Positions 8,339 through 17,256 are shown, numbered from the stretch's first letter. The stretch is 64,000 bases of DNA from Azospirillum sp. TSO35-2 (GCF_003116095.1 NZ_LGRA01000008.1:1188701-1252700); one strand, 5' to 3'. The notes: generated from the letters alone by a model not told the origin. Program-made: numbers and translations.

Positions 8339-10129
8339 TCAGTCGAGACGGTGCGGTTTGCCGAACGCCGGCTCCTTGAAGGGGATCGGCGGCAACGCCC
8401 AGGTCCCGGTCGAGGGCGGACGGACGTCGGCGTCCACATGCAGGTCGATCACGCAGGGGCGGCGGTTGCGGACCGCGGTTTCCACCGCGCCGCGCAGATC
8501 GCCGCTGCGGGTGACGGTGACGCCGTCGGCACCGCAGGCCCGCGCCCAGGCGGCGAAGTCGGGGTTGTAGCGCTCGCCGCCCGGCCCCTGGTTGCCCTTG
8601 TAGAAGGCGGTCCCGATCTCGCGGCCGTCGAAGAGCCCGTATTGGATGTCGCGGATCGCGCCCCAGGCGAAGTTGTTCCAGACGATCCACACGCAGGGCA
8701 AGTCGTATTCGACGGCGGTGGCGACGACGTGGGGCGCCATCATGAAGCCGCCGTCGCCGACCACCGCGACGCAGGGTCGTTCGGGGGCGGCGAGTTGCGC
8801 GCCCAGCACGCCGCAGACGCCGAAGCCCATCGACGAATAGCCCCAGCTGTTCAGCATGCTCTGCGCCCGCTGCGGCTTCCAGAACTGCATGAACCAGTTG
8901 TGATGGACGCCGGAATCGAGCGACAGGATCACGTCGTCGGGAAGCACGTCCTGCAGGGCGCCGACGACGTATTCCGGCCGGATCGGCGTGGTGACGGCCG
9001 AAAAGTTCGGGCGGACGAAGGCCTCCCATTCCGCCCGCCACCCGGCGATCTCGGCCCGCCATTCGGCGAAGGCTTCGGCGGTGACGTCGGTGCGCTGCGA
9101 CAGCGCCGCGGCCAACTGGCCGGCGAAGGTCTTGGCGTCGGCGATGATGCCCAGGGTCGGCGGGTAGTTGCGGCCGAGTTCCGCCGGGTCGATGTCGACC
9201 TGGAGCAGCTTGGTGGCCGGGAAGTTCCAGGAATAGCCCGGGTTCCAGCTCGACGACGAGCGGTCGTCGAAACGGGTGCCGACGCAGATGACGAGATCGG
9301 CGAAGCGCCCGGCCTGGTTGGCCGGATAGGCGCCGTTGCGGCCGATGAAGCCGAGGGTCAGCGGATCGTCGGCGGGGACGAGGCCCATGCCGTTCGGCGA
9401 GGTGATGACCGGAATGCCCCAGCGGCGCTGCAGCGCGGTGATCTCCGGCCCGGCCTCCGACAGGGCGGTGCCATGCCCGATGAAGAACACGGGGCGCTTC
9501 GCCGCCGCGACCAGCGCGGCGGCGGCGGCGACGTCGGCCTCGTTGGCGCCCGGACGGTGGCCGCCGTGGCGATGCGACGCCGGCGGCAGCTCGACCTCCG
9601 CCTCCTCCTGGAACACGTTGTAGGGAATGTCGAGGTTCACCGGTCCCGGCCGCCCCGTCACCATGGTGTCGAAGGACTGGCGCAGCGCCAGCGGCAGCAT
9701 GTCGACCCGGCTGGGCTGGAAGGACCGCTTGACGACCGGCCGCAGCACCTGGGCGAAATCCGCCTGGTTGTGGGCGTAGAGTTCCTGGAACGGGCCGCGG
9801 TTGGCCTGCGAGGTCGGCACATTCGCGGTGATCGCCAGGAAGGCCGAGGAATCCGACAGCGCCGTGACCAGCGGCATCACCATGTTGGCGGAGCCCGGCC
9901 CGGTGGAGGTCAAGGTGGCGACCGGGCTGTGCTTCACCCGGAAATAGGCGTCCGCCATATGGCCGGCGCACTGTTCGTGGCGCGGCGACACCAGCGTCAC
10001 GCGGTCGCGCACGGCGTGCAGCGCGTCGAGAATGCCGACGTTGCCGTGCCCGCAGACGCCGAAGACGAACGGCACCTTCTGCTTCACCAGATATTCGGCG
10101 ATGACCTCGCCGCCCTTCATCCGACTCAT
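8339..10129 (-). CDS. Thiamine-diphosphate-dependent enzyme, acetolactate-synthase-like
   Basis: A 596-residue protein with the three domains of the acetohydroxyacid synthase/2-oxoacid decarboxylase family. The N-terminal Pyr domain contains RHEQCAGHMADAY, in which the Glu would activate the cofactor. The central domain follows, and the C-terminal PP domain carries GDGGFMM followed about 25 residues later by NN, the ThDP/Mg motif. Homologues include acetolactate synthase, sulfoacetaldehyde acetyltransferase and aldehyde lyases. Its place between an aldehyde dehydrogenase gene and a transporter argues for a catabolic lyase or decarboxylase yielding an aldehyde, not for valine biosynthesis; no small regulatory subunit gene is present. 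A GGGAGG ribosome site precedes the start. Confidence 0.9.
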   Translation of the reverse strand: MSRMKGGEVIAEYLVKQKVPFVFGVCGHGNVGILDALHAVRDRVTLVSPRHEQCAGHMADAYFRVKHSPVATLTSTGPGSANMVMPLVTALSDSSAFLAITANVPTSQANRGPFQELYAHNQADFAQVLRPVVKRSFQPSRVDMLPLALRQSFDTMVTGRPGPVNLDIPYNVFQEEAEVELPPASHRHGGHRPGANEADVAAAAALVAAAKRPVFFIGHGTALSEAGPEITALQRRWGIPVITSPNGMGLVPADDPLTLGFIGRNGAYPANQAGRFADLVICVGTRFDDRSSSSWNPGYSWNFPATKLLQVDIDPAELGRNYPPTLGIIADAKTFAGQLAAALSQRTDVTAEAFAEWRAEIAGWRAEWEAFVRPNFSAVTTPIRPEYVVGALQDVLPDDVILSLDSGVHHNWFMQFWKPQRAQSMLNSWGYSSMGFGVCGVLGAQLAAPERPCVAVVGDGGFMMAPHVVATAVEYDLPCVWIVWNNFAWGAIRDIQYGLFDGREIGTAFYKGNQGPGGERYNPDFAAWARACGADGVTVTRSGDLRGAVETAVRNRRPCVIDLHVDADVRPPSTGTWALPPIPFKEPAFGKPHRLD

Positions 10130-10156
10130 ACCCTGCGCCTCCCGTGCTCCCGGCCG

Positions 10157-11611
10157 TCAGGCCTGGATGGTGACCATGCGTTCTTCGCTCATTTCCCGGA
10201 TGGCGTAATGGGGACCCTCGCGCCCGAAACCGCTGTCCTTCGACCCGCCATAGGGCATGAGGTCGACCCGCGAACTGGGCGTGTCGTTGATGTGGACGCC
10301 ACCGACCTGGAGTTCGCGCGCGGCGCGCAGCGCGCTGTCCAGGCGCCGGGTGAAGATGCCGGTGGCAAGGCCGTAGGGCGTGGCGTTGACGCGGTCGATG
10401 GCCTCGTCCAGCCGGTCGAAGGGAACGACGCACATGACCGGACCGAACACCTCCCGGCAGCCCAGCGGCGTGCGCGGGTCCACGTCGGCGAGCAGCGTGG
10501 GCGGCACCACCGCGCCGACCCGCGCGCCGCCGGCCAGCCGCCGGGCGCCCAGCCGGACCGCCTCCTCGATCCAGCTCTCGATGCGGCCGGCCGCCGCCTC
10601 GCTGATGACCGGGCCGACGGCCGTCGCCGCGTCGTTGGGATCGCCGTAGGGCAAGGCGGCGACCATCGCCGCCAGCCGCCGTTCGACCTCGTCGGCCAGG
10701 GGACGCTGCACCATGAGGACCTGGATGGAGGTGCAGACCTGCCCCGCCTTGCGATAGGCGGCGTTGATCACCTTGGGCAGCGCCACGTCGAGATCGGCGT
10801 CGTCGCACAGGATGCAGTGCGCGATGGACCCCAGCTCCATCTGGGTGCGGCGCAGGCCGGCGCCCTTCTGGATCAGGCGCCCGACCTCCGTGCTGCCGGT
10901 GAAGGCGTAGAAGCGGACGGCGGGTTCCTCGAGCAGCCAGCCGGCAACCTCGCCGTCGCCATGGAGCACCGTGATCATGGCCGGCGGCAGGCCCGCCTCG
11001 ATCAGGCACTCGGCGATGATGGAGGCGCTCATCGGGGTGTGCAGCGACGGCTTCAGGATCACCGAATTGCCGGCGGCGAGCGCCGGCCCGACCTTGTGCG
11101 CCACCGTGTTCAGCGGCGCGTTGAAGGGCGTGATGGCGCACACGCTGCCCAGCGGGATCCGCAGCGTGAACCCCAGCCGCCCCTGCTGGCCGGCCGCCCC
11201 GTCGATCGGCACCATCTCGCCACCGAAGCGGCGGGCTTCCTCCGCCGACAGGCGGAAGGTCACGGAGCAGCGCTGGATCTCGCCCATCGCGTCGCGGCGG
11301 GTGAAGCCGGCCTCGCGCACCATGATCTCGACGAGGTCTTCGGCGCGGCCGTCGATCAGGTCGGCGGTCCGGTCGAGGATGAGTCCGCGCTCGTGCGGGC
11401 CGAGCGTGTCGGCGCGGAACGCGGCGTCGGCGGCAGCCACCGCCTGCGACACCTGGTCCCGCGAGGGCAGATGCGTCCGCAGGAAGGGCTGCAGGCGGTA
11501 CTTGTCGGAAACGTCGACAGTGGTCGCTCCCTCGGTCCACGCGCCGCCGATCAAAAGCCGGCAGACGGGTGCGTCCTGAAGGGGTGAGCGGTGCGCGGCG
11601 TCCTGCGCCAT
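10157..11611 (-). CDS. Aldehyde dehydrogenase family protein
   Basis: A 484-residue NAD(P)-dependent aldehyde dehydrogenase. It has the PFNAPLN and KPS cofactor-binding motifs, FTGSTEVG, ELGSIA in place of the usual ELGGK around the general-base Glu, and the catalytic Cys in GQVCTSIQ. ELGS-type enzymes include lactaldehyde, sulfolactaldehyde and glyceraldehyde-3-phosphate dehydrogenase relatives. It is the first gene of the region 1 operon, divergent from the LysR gene at 11747 and preceded by a GGGAGG ribosome site. It probably oxidises the aldehyde released by the neighbouring thiamine-diphosphate enzyme, but the substrate is unproven. Confidence 0.92.
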   Translation of the reverse strand: MAQDAAHRSPLQDAPVCRLLIGGAWTEGATTVDVSDKYRLQPFLRTHLPSRDQVSQAVAAADAAFRADTLGPHERGLILDRTADLIDGRAEDLVEIMVREAGFTRRDAMGEIQRCSVTFRLSAEEARRFGGEMVPIDGAAGQQGRLGFTLRIPLGSVCAITPFNAPLNTVAHKVGPALAAGNSVILKPSLHTPMSASIIAECLIEAGLPPAMITVLHGDGEVAGWLLEEPAVRFYAFTGSTEVGRLIQKGAGLRRTQMELGSIAHCILCDDADLDVALPKVINAAYRKAGQVCTSIQVLMVQRPLADEVERRLAAMVAALPYGDPNDAATAVGPVISEAAAGRIESWIEEAVRLGARRLAGGARVGAVVPPTLLADVDPRTPLGCREVFGPVMCVVPFDRLDEAIDRVNATPYGLATGIFTRRLDSALRAARELQVGGVHINDTPSSRVDLMPYGGSKDSGFGREGPHYAIREMSEERMVTIQA

Positions 11612-11700
11612 TCCGAAAGCCTCCCTAGCGGCCCGTTTCTTCTGTCGTTCCTTCTGTATCGTCGAATTGACAGGGCGGAAAATATGGAATCACACTAAGC

Positions 11701-11721
11701 GCCATAAGGCCAGCCTATGGC
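11701..11721. promoter_or_regulatory. LysR-type operator palindrome
   Basis: Arms GCCATA and TATGGC are separated by 9 bases and contain a T-N11-A core, the classical LysR-family recognition pattern. The palindrome ends 25 bases before the LysR start at 11747 and 90 bases before the divergent aldehyde dehydrogenase gene. That position fits both autoregulation and control of the operon. Confidence 0.6.
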
Positions 11722-11746
11722 CGTTCGCCCAAGGGAGGAGGGCATC

Positions 11747-12715
11747 ATGGACCTGCGCCAGCTGCGCTATTTCGCCCAGATCGTTGAAAGCGGCAGCTTT
11801 TCAAAGGCTTCCCGCTGCCTCTTCATCGCCCAGCCGGCGCTGAGCCAGCAGATCGCCAAGCTGGAGGGCGAGGTCGGAAAACCTCTGCTGAACCGCTCGT
11901 CGAAGGGGATAACCCCGACGGAAAACGGGTTGGCGCTCTATCATCACGCCCGCTTCGTCCTGCGGCAGCTCGACCAGGCGCTGTCGATCGCCCGCCAGGA
12001 GGTCGGCGAAATCCAGGGCATGGTGTCGGTCGGACTGCCGGCCACCACCGTCCTCGCCATCGGCCTGCCGCTCATGAAGAGGATCCGCGAGAAATATCCG
12101 GGCATCCTTCTCAACGTCGTCGAGGGGATGAGCGGTCACATCGCCCATATGATGCGGCTTGGACAACTCGACATTGCGATCCTTTTCACCAACGATGTTT
12201 CGTCGCAATTGGAGTCGACGCCGCTGCTCGAGGAGGAACTGTTCGTCGTCTTCCCCGAATCCAGCGGCTATGCTTCGCCCGAGCGGACCGAGATCTCCGT
12301 CGCCGAGGTCGCACAGATCCCGCTGATCCTCCCGACGAACGCCCACGGCCTGCGCCGCCGGGTGGTGGCCGAGTTCGACAAGCGCAATCTCCGGCCGAAC
12401 GTCGTCGCCGAGATCGACTCGCTGTCGCTGCTGATGAGCTGCGTTCGCGACGGCATCGGCGCGACCATCAAGCCGATGTCCGCTCTCCTTCTGGTCGGGA
12501 GCGACCGCGAACGCTGGCGCTCCCTAAGGATATCGGATGCAACCATCACCCGTAGAAACTATCTGTACTCGATATCACGGGATCTTATGTCTCCGGCGGC
12601 CCTTTCGGTGACGAACGAGATCAAGGACACCTGCCGGACTCTGGTCGCCGGCGGGAACTGGCTGGGCGTCCGGCCGATCGACGGCCCGGGAGCCGGGCTG
12701 TCCAGCGCAGCGTGA
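11747..12715 (+). CDS. LysR-family transcriptional regulator
   Basis: A 322-residue regulator. Its N-terminal winged helix-turn-helix starts MDLRQLRYFAQIVESGSFSKA and includes AQPALSQQIAKLE; a LysR substrate-binding domain follows from about residue 90. The start was set at 11747 because GGGAGGAGG lies just upstream and the LysR fold begins there; the frame is open 10 codons further upstream. It is divergent from the ~11 kb minus-strand operon and very likely controls it in response to the imported substrate or an intermediate. Confidence 0.93.
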   Translation: MDLRQLRYFAQIVESGSFSKASRCLFIAQPALSQQIAKLEGEVGKPLLNRSSKGITPTENGLALYHHARFVLRQLDQALSIARQEVGEIQGMVSVGLPATTVLAIGLPLMKRIREKYPGILLNVVEGMSGHIAHMMRLGQLDIAILFTNDVSSQLESTPLLEEELFVVFPESSGYASPERTEISVAEVAQIPLILPTNAHGLRRRVVAEFDKRNLRPNVVAEIDSLSLLMSCVRDGIGATIKPMSALLLVGSDRERWRSLRISDATITRRNYLYSISRDLMSPAALSVTNEIKDTCRTLVAGGNWLGVRPIDGPGAGLSSAA

Positions 12716-12964
12716 CGCTGGGCACCCCGACGATCTGCAACGGCTTCCCGCACGGCATGGCGCTCCCCCACGCGGACACCATCGACGCCGACCTGCTGGC
12801 CGTCTTCAAGGCCCGACCGTGCCGCGATCCCCGCAGGGCCATGACCGGCGCTGCGGGGTCAACCTATACGCAGGTATGGATGGCGCGTCCTGCTCCGGTT
12901 GTTGAAATGGAACGCTCGCGACGGAGGTGGTTGACGAGAGGGGCCGCGGCTGGAGTGTGATGTT

Positions 12965-13348
12965 GTGCTGAGCGTTCCCACCATCTGTGTCGTCGACGAG
13001 GATGAAGGCATCCGGGAAAGCCTCGACAACTTCCTACGCTCCGTCGGCATGCGGGTCCGCACCTTCTCCACGGCGGAGGAATTCATCGCCTATGAGGGGG
13101 AGACCGGCTGCCTCATCACCGACCTGCACCTGAAGGGCATGGACGGGTTCAGCCTGCAGATGGTGCTGCTGCAGCGGGGCCGCAGCCACCCGGTGATCGT
13201 GATGACCGCCTTCGCGACACCGGCCGCCCGCAACCGCTCGCTGGCCCAGGGGGCCTGCGCCTTCGTGACCAAGCCGCTCGACCCGGAAAACCTGCTCCTC
13301 CTCATCGAAGACGCTCTCAAGAAGACCCAAGGGGACCGTGAACCATGA
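12965..13348 (+). CDS. Single-domain response regulator (receiver only)
   Basis: A 127-residue CheY-like receiver domain: VVDEDEG at the acidic pocket, ITDLHLKGMDG around the phospho-acceptor Asp, MTAF for the switch Thr, and TKPLD for the conserved Lys. There is no output domain. It starts with GTG about 9 bases after a GGAG site. Such proteins often relay phosphate or compete for a kinase. The stop overlaps an ATG at 13345, but the next gene more probably starts at 13504. It forms a pair with the FixJ-like regulator downstream. No histidine kinase is intact nearby. Confidence 0.85.
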   Translation: MLSVPTICVVDEDEGIRESLDNFLRSVGMRVRTFSTAEEFIAYEGETGCLITDLHLKGMDGFSLQMVLLQRGRSHPVIVMTAFATPAARNRSLAQGACAFVTKPLDPENLLLLIEDALKKTQGDREP

Positions 13349-13503
13349 CCGGCCAAGCCCAGCGCAGCGGCGCTTCCATCGGAAGGTACGATCGTGCCGG
13401 CGGGAGGTACGACCTCGCCGGTTTTGCCGCCGGGGAGCGGCCCGGCTACCATGGCTTGGCGGGCCAACCGCGGCGGCGGCACACGGATGTGGCGGAGGGA
13501 CTC

Positions 13504-14166
13504 ATGGCGAAGGAAACCGTGGCAGGCGAACCTGCCCTGGTCTGCATCATCGATGACGATGCCGACGTGCGCTGCGCGGTGGAAAGCCTGCTGCGCTCCG
13601 CCGATTACCGGGTGCTGGCCTTCGCGTCGCCGGAGGACTTCCTCGCCTGCGGCGACGTGGCCGGCGCCGCCTGCCTGATGCTGGACGTCTATCTGGACGG
13701 TGCCGACGGGTTGGCGGTGCAGCAGGCGCTGCATGACCGTTCCATCGCCGTGCCGGTGGTGCTGATGACCGGCCAGGGCGACATCCCGATGGCGGTGCGC
13801 GGCATGAAGGCGGGCGCGGTCGATTTCCTGGCCAAGCCCTTCACCGAAGAGGAGGTCCTGCAGGCGGTCGGCGAGGCGGTGGCGCTGGACGGCCGGCGCC
13901 GGTCCGAACGCGGCGAGGACGACGCGGTGCGCGCGCTCTACGCCAAGCTGACTCCGCGCGAACGCGACGTGATGGCGCTGGTCAGCGCCGGGCTGATGAA
14001 CAAGCAGGTGGCGGCGAAGCTGGAGCTGAGCGAGGTCACGGTGAAGATCCACCGCGGCAACCTGATGCGCAAGATGCACGCCCAATCGCTGGCCGACCTC
14101 GTGCGGATGGCCGAAATCCTGGGTGTGCGCGAACGGACCGTCACCCGCTACAACGTCGCCGGCTGA
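13504..14166 (+). CDS. FixJ/NarL-type response regulator
   Basis: A 220-residue two-domain regulator. The receiver has CIIDDDADVR, the phospho-acceptor in MLDVYLDGADG, the switch Thr in LMTGQGDIP and the Lys in AKPFTEE. A LuxR-type DNA-binding domain follows, LTPRERDVMALVSAG...SEVTVKIHRGNLMRKM. The order and motifs match the FixJ/TodT family. A start at 13345 would add 53 low-complexity residues; 13504 was preferred because GGCGGAGGGA lies just before it and the receiver begins at once. The likely partner kinase is missing: only a short kinase remnant lies convergently just downstream. Confidence 0.88.
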   Translation: MAKETVAGEPALVCIIDDDADVRCAVESLLRSADYRVLAFASPEDFLACGDVAGAACLMLDVYLDGADGLAVQQALHDRSIAVPVVLMTGQGDIPMAVRGMKAGAVDFLAKPFTEEEVLQAVGEAVALDGRRRSERGEDDAVRALYAKLTPRERDVMALVSAGLMNKQVAAKLELSEVTVKIHRGNLMRKMHAQSLADLVRMAEILGVRERTVTRYNVAG

Positions 14167-14375
14167 GCCACCTCCACCACGGTCGGCGCCACCGGCAGCA
14201 CGAAGGACACGGTGGCCCCATGCCGGCCGTTGGCCGCCGACCGTTGGCCGCCATGCTTCCCCACGATCGTCTTGCCGATCGACAGGCCCAGCCCCATCCC
14301 CTCGTCCCTGGTGGAGATGAAGGGCTCGAAAATCCGCGGCTGCACGTCGTCCGGGACGCCGGCGCCGCTTAATAC
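14148..14375 (-). pseudogene. Sensor histidine kinase remnant (C-terminal ATPase domain only)
   Basis: Seventy-five open codons on the minus strand read GAGVPDDVQPRIFEPFIST, then GMGLGLSIGKTIVGKHGG, then GATVSFVLP. These are the G1 and G2 boxes and the end of a HATPase_c domain of FixL/PAS-type kinases. An in-frame TAG at 14376-14378 lies immediately upstream, and the N-box, dimerisation and sensor domains are absent. The 3' end overlaps the 3' end of the FixJ-like gene by 19 bases. This looks like the leftover of the kinase that once served the adjacent regulators. Confidence 0.8.
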
Positions 14376-14460
14376 CTAGGGATGGATACGAGACCGGCGG
14401 GCGGCGGGCAAGAATAGGCCCCAGCAGAATTCCCCACCTGAATTCCCCACGGAAACCGTC

Positions 14461-14907
14461 ATGACCACACTCCACATCAACGGCCGCGCCTATCCGGTGG
14501 CGGTCGAGGACGACACGCCGCTGCTCTGGGTCCTTCGCGACACGCTGGGGCTGACCGGAACGAAATACGGCTGCGGCATCGCCCAGTGCGGCGCCTGCAC
14601 CGTGATGATCGACGGCACCGCCACCCGCTCCTGCCAGGTGCCGGTGGCGAGCATCGGAACCGCCGACATCCGCACCATCGATTCCATCGAGGACGACCCC
14701 GTCGGCCGCAAGGTGGTGGAGGCCTGGGTCGCCACACAGGTGCCGCAATGCGGCTATTGCCAGTCCGGACAGGTGATGGCGGCGACCGCCCTGCTGAAGC
14801 GGACGCCCCACCCGACCGACGGCGACATCGCCGACGCGATGACCAACCTGTGCCGCTGCGGAACCTACAACCGCATCGCCGCCGCCATCCGCCAGGCCGC
14901 CGGCTGA
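14461..14907 (+). CDS. iorA: Isoquinoline 1-oxidoreductase-type [2Fe-2S] subunit
   Basis: A 148-residue iron-sulfur subunit of the xanthine-dehydrogenase superfamily. Plant-type [2Fe-2S] ligands are Cys38, Cys43, Cys46 and Cys58 (YGCGIAQCGAC), and the second, helical cluster uses Cys97, Cys100, Cys131 and Cys133 (CGYCQSG and CRCG). It passes electrons from the molybdenum centre of the large subunit encoded 16 bases downstream. The length matches IorA. The pair may hydroxylate an N-heterocycle or oxidise an aldehyde. No cytochrome c electron acceptor gene or XdhC-type maturation gene is adjacent. Confidence 0.92.
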   Translation: MTTLHINGRAYPVAVEDDTPLLWVLRDTLGLTGTKYGCGIAQCGACTVMIDGTATRSCQVPVASIGTADIRTIDSIEDDPVGRKVVEAWVATQVPQCGYCQSGQVMAATALLKRTPHPTDGDIADAMTNLCRCGTYNRIAAAIRQAAG

Positions 14908-14923
14908 GAGAGGGACGCACCGC

Positions 14924-17200
14924 ATGGACCGCTTGCTCGCCGCCGCCCCGAACCGGGGCAAAGATCCGCTCGAACTCCAGATCGAGGCGCAGTCTGCCGT
15001 CGCGCTGATGAAGCCGGACGGCGTCTCCAACCTGTCGCGCCGCTCCTTCCTCGGCTTCGGCGCGAGCGCGCTGGTGCTGGGCGCCCTGCTGCCGGCGATG
15101 CCGGTCCGGGCGCAGACCGCCGCCGCGGTCAAGCCCGGCACGCGGGTTCCGGCCTTCCTGGTCATCGGCAAGGACAACGCCGTCACCCTGCTCAGCCCCT
15201 TCGTGGAGGGCGGCCAGGGCATCAACACCGGCCTTGCCCAGATCGTCGGGGAGGAGTTGGACGTCCACCCCAGCCGCTTCACCGTGGAGTGCGCGCCGCC
15301 GGGTCCCGATTACACCGTCATCAACGGGCTGCGGATGACCGGCGGCAGTCTCTCCACCCGGTCGAGCTACCCGCTGATGCGCCGGCTGGGCGCCACCGCC
15401 CGCGACATGATGATCCGTGCCGCCTCGGCAACGCTGAAGGTCACGCCGGAGAGCCTGACGACGGAGGACGGCTTCGTCATCCACGCCGCATCCGGCCGGC
15501 GGCTGTCCTATGGCGCGCTTGCCCCGACGGCCCTCGCCCTGCCGCCGCGCGACGACGTGGCGCTGCGTGACCCGGCCAGCTTCCGCTACATCCGCCAGCC
15601 GATGGCGCGGCTGGACGTGCGGGCGAAATCGACCGGCAAGGCCGTCTACGCCATCGACCAGAAACTCGACGGCATGCTCTACGCCGCGGTCCAGCACGCG
15701 CCGAACCAGGGCACCCTGGTGGAGGCCATCGGCAACGAGGCCGCGGTGGCGGCGATGCCCGGCGTCCATTCCGTCCACAGGCTGCCGGGCGCGGTGGCGG
15801 TCACCGCCGACAGCTGGTGGCGCGCCCGCAAGGCGGTGGACGCGCTGTCGGTGAGCTGGTCGGCGCCCGCGCGGTCGGGCCTCGACACGGTGGCCGCCGA
15901 CTACGCATCGGACGGGATGCTGGCGGCGCTGAAATCCGCCACCGCGGCCGGGCTCCCGGCGGAGCGGGCGGGCGACGTCGCCGCCGCCTTCGCCCGTGCG
16001 GCCAAGGTGATCGAGGCGGACTATGACGCCCCCTATCTGATCCACGGGCAGTTGGAGCCGCCGTCCGCCATGGCGCGCTTCAACCCGGACGGCACGCTGG
16101 AGCTGTGGGCGCCCAACCAGATGCCGGAGCAGTTCCAGTCGGCGGCGGCCGAGACGGCCGGGCTGGCGCCGGACAAGGTCATCCTGCATTCGCCGATCCT
16201 GGGCGGCTTCTTCGGCCGGCATTTCCTCTATGGCAACGCCACCCCCTTTCTCCAGGCGATCCAGTTGGCGAAGGCCACCGGGCGGCCGGTGAAAACACTG
16301 TGGTCGCGCGAGGAGGAGTTCCGCATGGACGCCCTGCGCCCGCTCAGCTTCAGCCGGCTCCGCGCGGCCATCGGCGCGGACGGGCGCCCCACCGCGATCC
16401 AGGCGCGCACGGTGGGTGAAGGACCGCTCAGCCGCTGGTTCGGCGCGGTGTTCAAGGACCCGGTCGACCGCTCGGCGGTGGAGGGCGTCACGGGGAAGCC
16501 CTACGCCATCGCCAACCGCGCGATGGACTACATCAAGTTTCCCCATCCGGTGACCATCGCCTTCTGGCGCTCCGTCGGCCATTCGATGAACGATTTCTTC
16601 TATGAGGGGTTTCTGGACGAGATCGCCGACGCCGGCGGCCAGGACCCCTTCGCCCTGCGGATGGAGCTGCTGAAGGACAAGCCACGCCACCGCAAGCTGC
16701 TGGACACCGTGGCGGCGATGTCCGGCGGCTGGAAGCGCGGCCCCTACGAGGTGGACGGCGTGCGCCGCGCGCGCGGTGTCTCCATGGCCTCCCCCTTCGG
16801 GTCGGAAACGGCGACGATCGCCGAGGTGTCGGTCCAGGGTGGCGAGACGCAGGTCCACGCGGTCTGGGTCGCCTTCGATCCCGGCAGCATCGTCAACCCG
16901 GCGATCGTGAAGTCGCAGGTGGAATCCGCCGTGGCACTGGGCCTGTCGGCCACCCTGTTCGAAGAGCTGGTCTACAAGGACGGCGTCCGTCAGTCGCACA
17001 ATTTCGACGACTACCCGATCCTGTCGCGCCGCTCCATGCCCACCGTGCATGTGGAGATCGTGGAGAGTGGCGCCCCGATGGGCGGCGTCGGCGAACCCGG
17101 CCTGCCCGGCGTCCCGCCCGCGGTGGTGAACGCCGTGGCGGCGCTGACCGGCCAGCGCATCCGCAGCCTTCCGTTGGCGAAGAGCAAGCTCGGGGTCTGA
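14924..17200 (+). CDS. iorB: Isoquinoline 1-oxidoreductase-type molybdopterin subunit
   Basis: A 758-residue large subunit of an IorAB-type molybdenum hydroxylase, of normal family length. A twin-arginine signal, SRRSFLGFGASALVLG, lies at about residues 38-53 after an unusually long n-region and is followed by AQ at a likely cleavage site, so the complex is probably exported folded to the periplasm. Motifs around the molybdopterin cofactor such as GGFFGRHF and the C-terminal GGVGEPGLPGVPPAVVNAV are present. The start is preceded by GAGAGGGAC. With iorA it forms a two-gene operon ended by a strong hairpin. Substrate unknown; quinoline, isoquinoline, nicotinate or aldehydes are possible. Confidence 0.92.
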   Translation: MDRLLAAAPNRGKDPLELQIEAQSAVALMKPDGVSNLSRRSFLGFGASALVLGALLPAMPVRAQTAAAVKPGTRVPAFLVIGKDNAVTLLSPFVEGGQGINTGLAQIVGEELDVHPSRFTVECAPPGPDYTVINGLRMTGGSLSTRSSYPLMRRLGATARDMMIRAASATLKVTPESLTTEDGFVIHAASGRRLSYGALAPTALALPPRDDVALRDPASFRYIRQPMARLDVRAKSTGKAVYAIDQKLDGMLYAAVQHAPNQGTLVEAIGNEAAVAAMPGVHSVHRLPGAVAVTADSWWRARKAVDALSVSWSAPARSGLDTVAADYASDGMLAALKSATAAGLPAERAGDVAAAFARAAKVIEADYDAPYLIHGQLEPPSAMARFNPDGTLELWAPNQMPEQFQSAAAETAGLAPDKVILHSPILGGFFGRHFLYGNATPFLQAIQLAKATGRPVKTLWSREEEFRMDALRPLSFSRLRAAIGADGRPTAIQARTVGEGPLSRWFGAVFKDPVDRSAVEGVTGKPYAIANRAMDYIKFPHPVTIAFWRSVGHSMNDFFYEGFLDEIADAGGQDPFALRMELLKDKPRHRKLLDTVAAMSGGWKRGPYEVDGVRRARGVSMASPFGSETATIAEVSVQGGETQVHAVWVAFDPGSIVNPAIVKSQVESAVALGLSATLFEELVYKDGVRQSHNFDDYPILSRRSMPTVHVEIVESGAPMGGVGEPGLPGVPPAVVNAVAALTGQRIRSLPLAKSKLGV

Positions 17201-17230
17201 AGGCGAAGCCACCAGCGGCCGCGGAACCAT

Positions 17231-17256
17231 GGCCGCCGGACGACAGCCCGGCGGCC
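17231..17256 (+). terminator. Hairpin terminator after iorAB
   Basis: Perfect 9-bp stem GGCCGCCGG / CCGGCGGCC with an 8-base loop, followed by TTCCTC, starting 30 bases after the iorB stop codon. It separates iorAB from the convergent AraC gene. Confidence 0.6.

Noticed and set aside
12712..12960. An 82-codon frame after the LysR gene
   Set aside because: No recognisable domain, no ribosome site, and composition changes to Arg-rich at the end. I treat it as the intergenic region before the response regulators.
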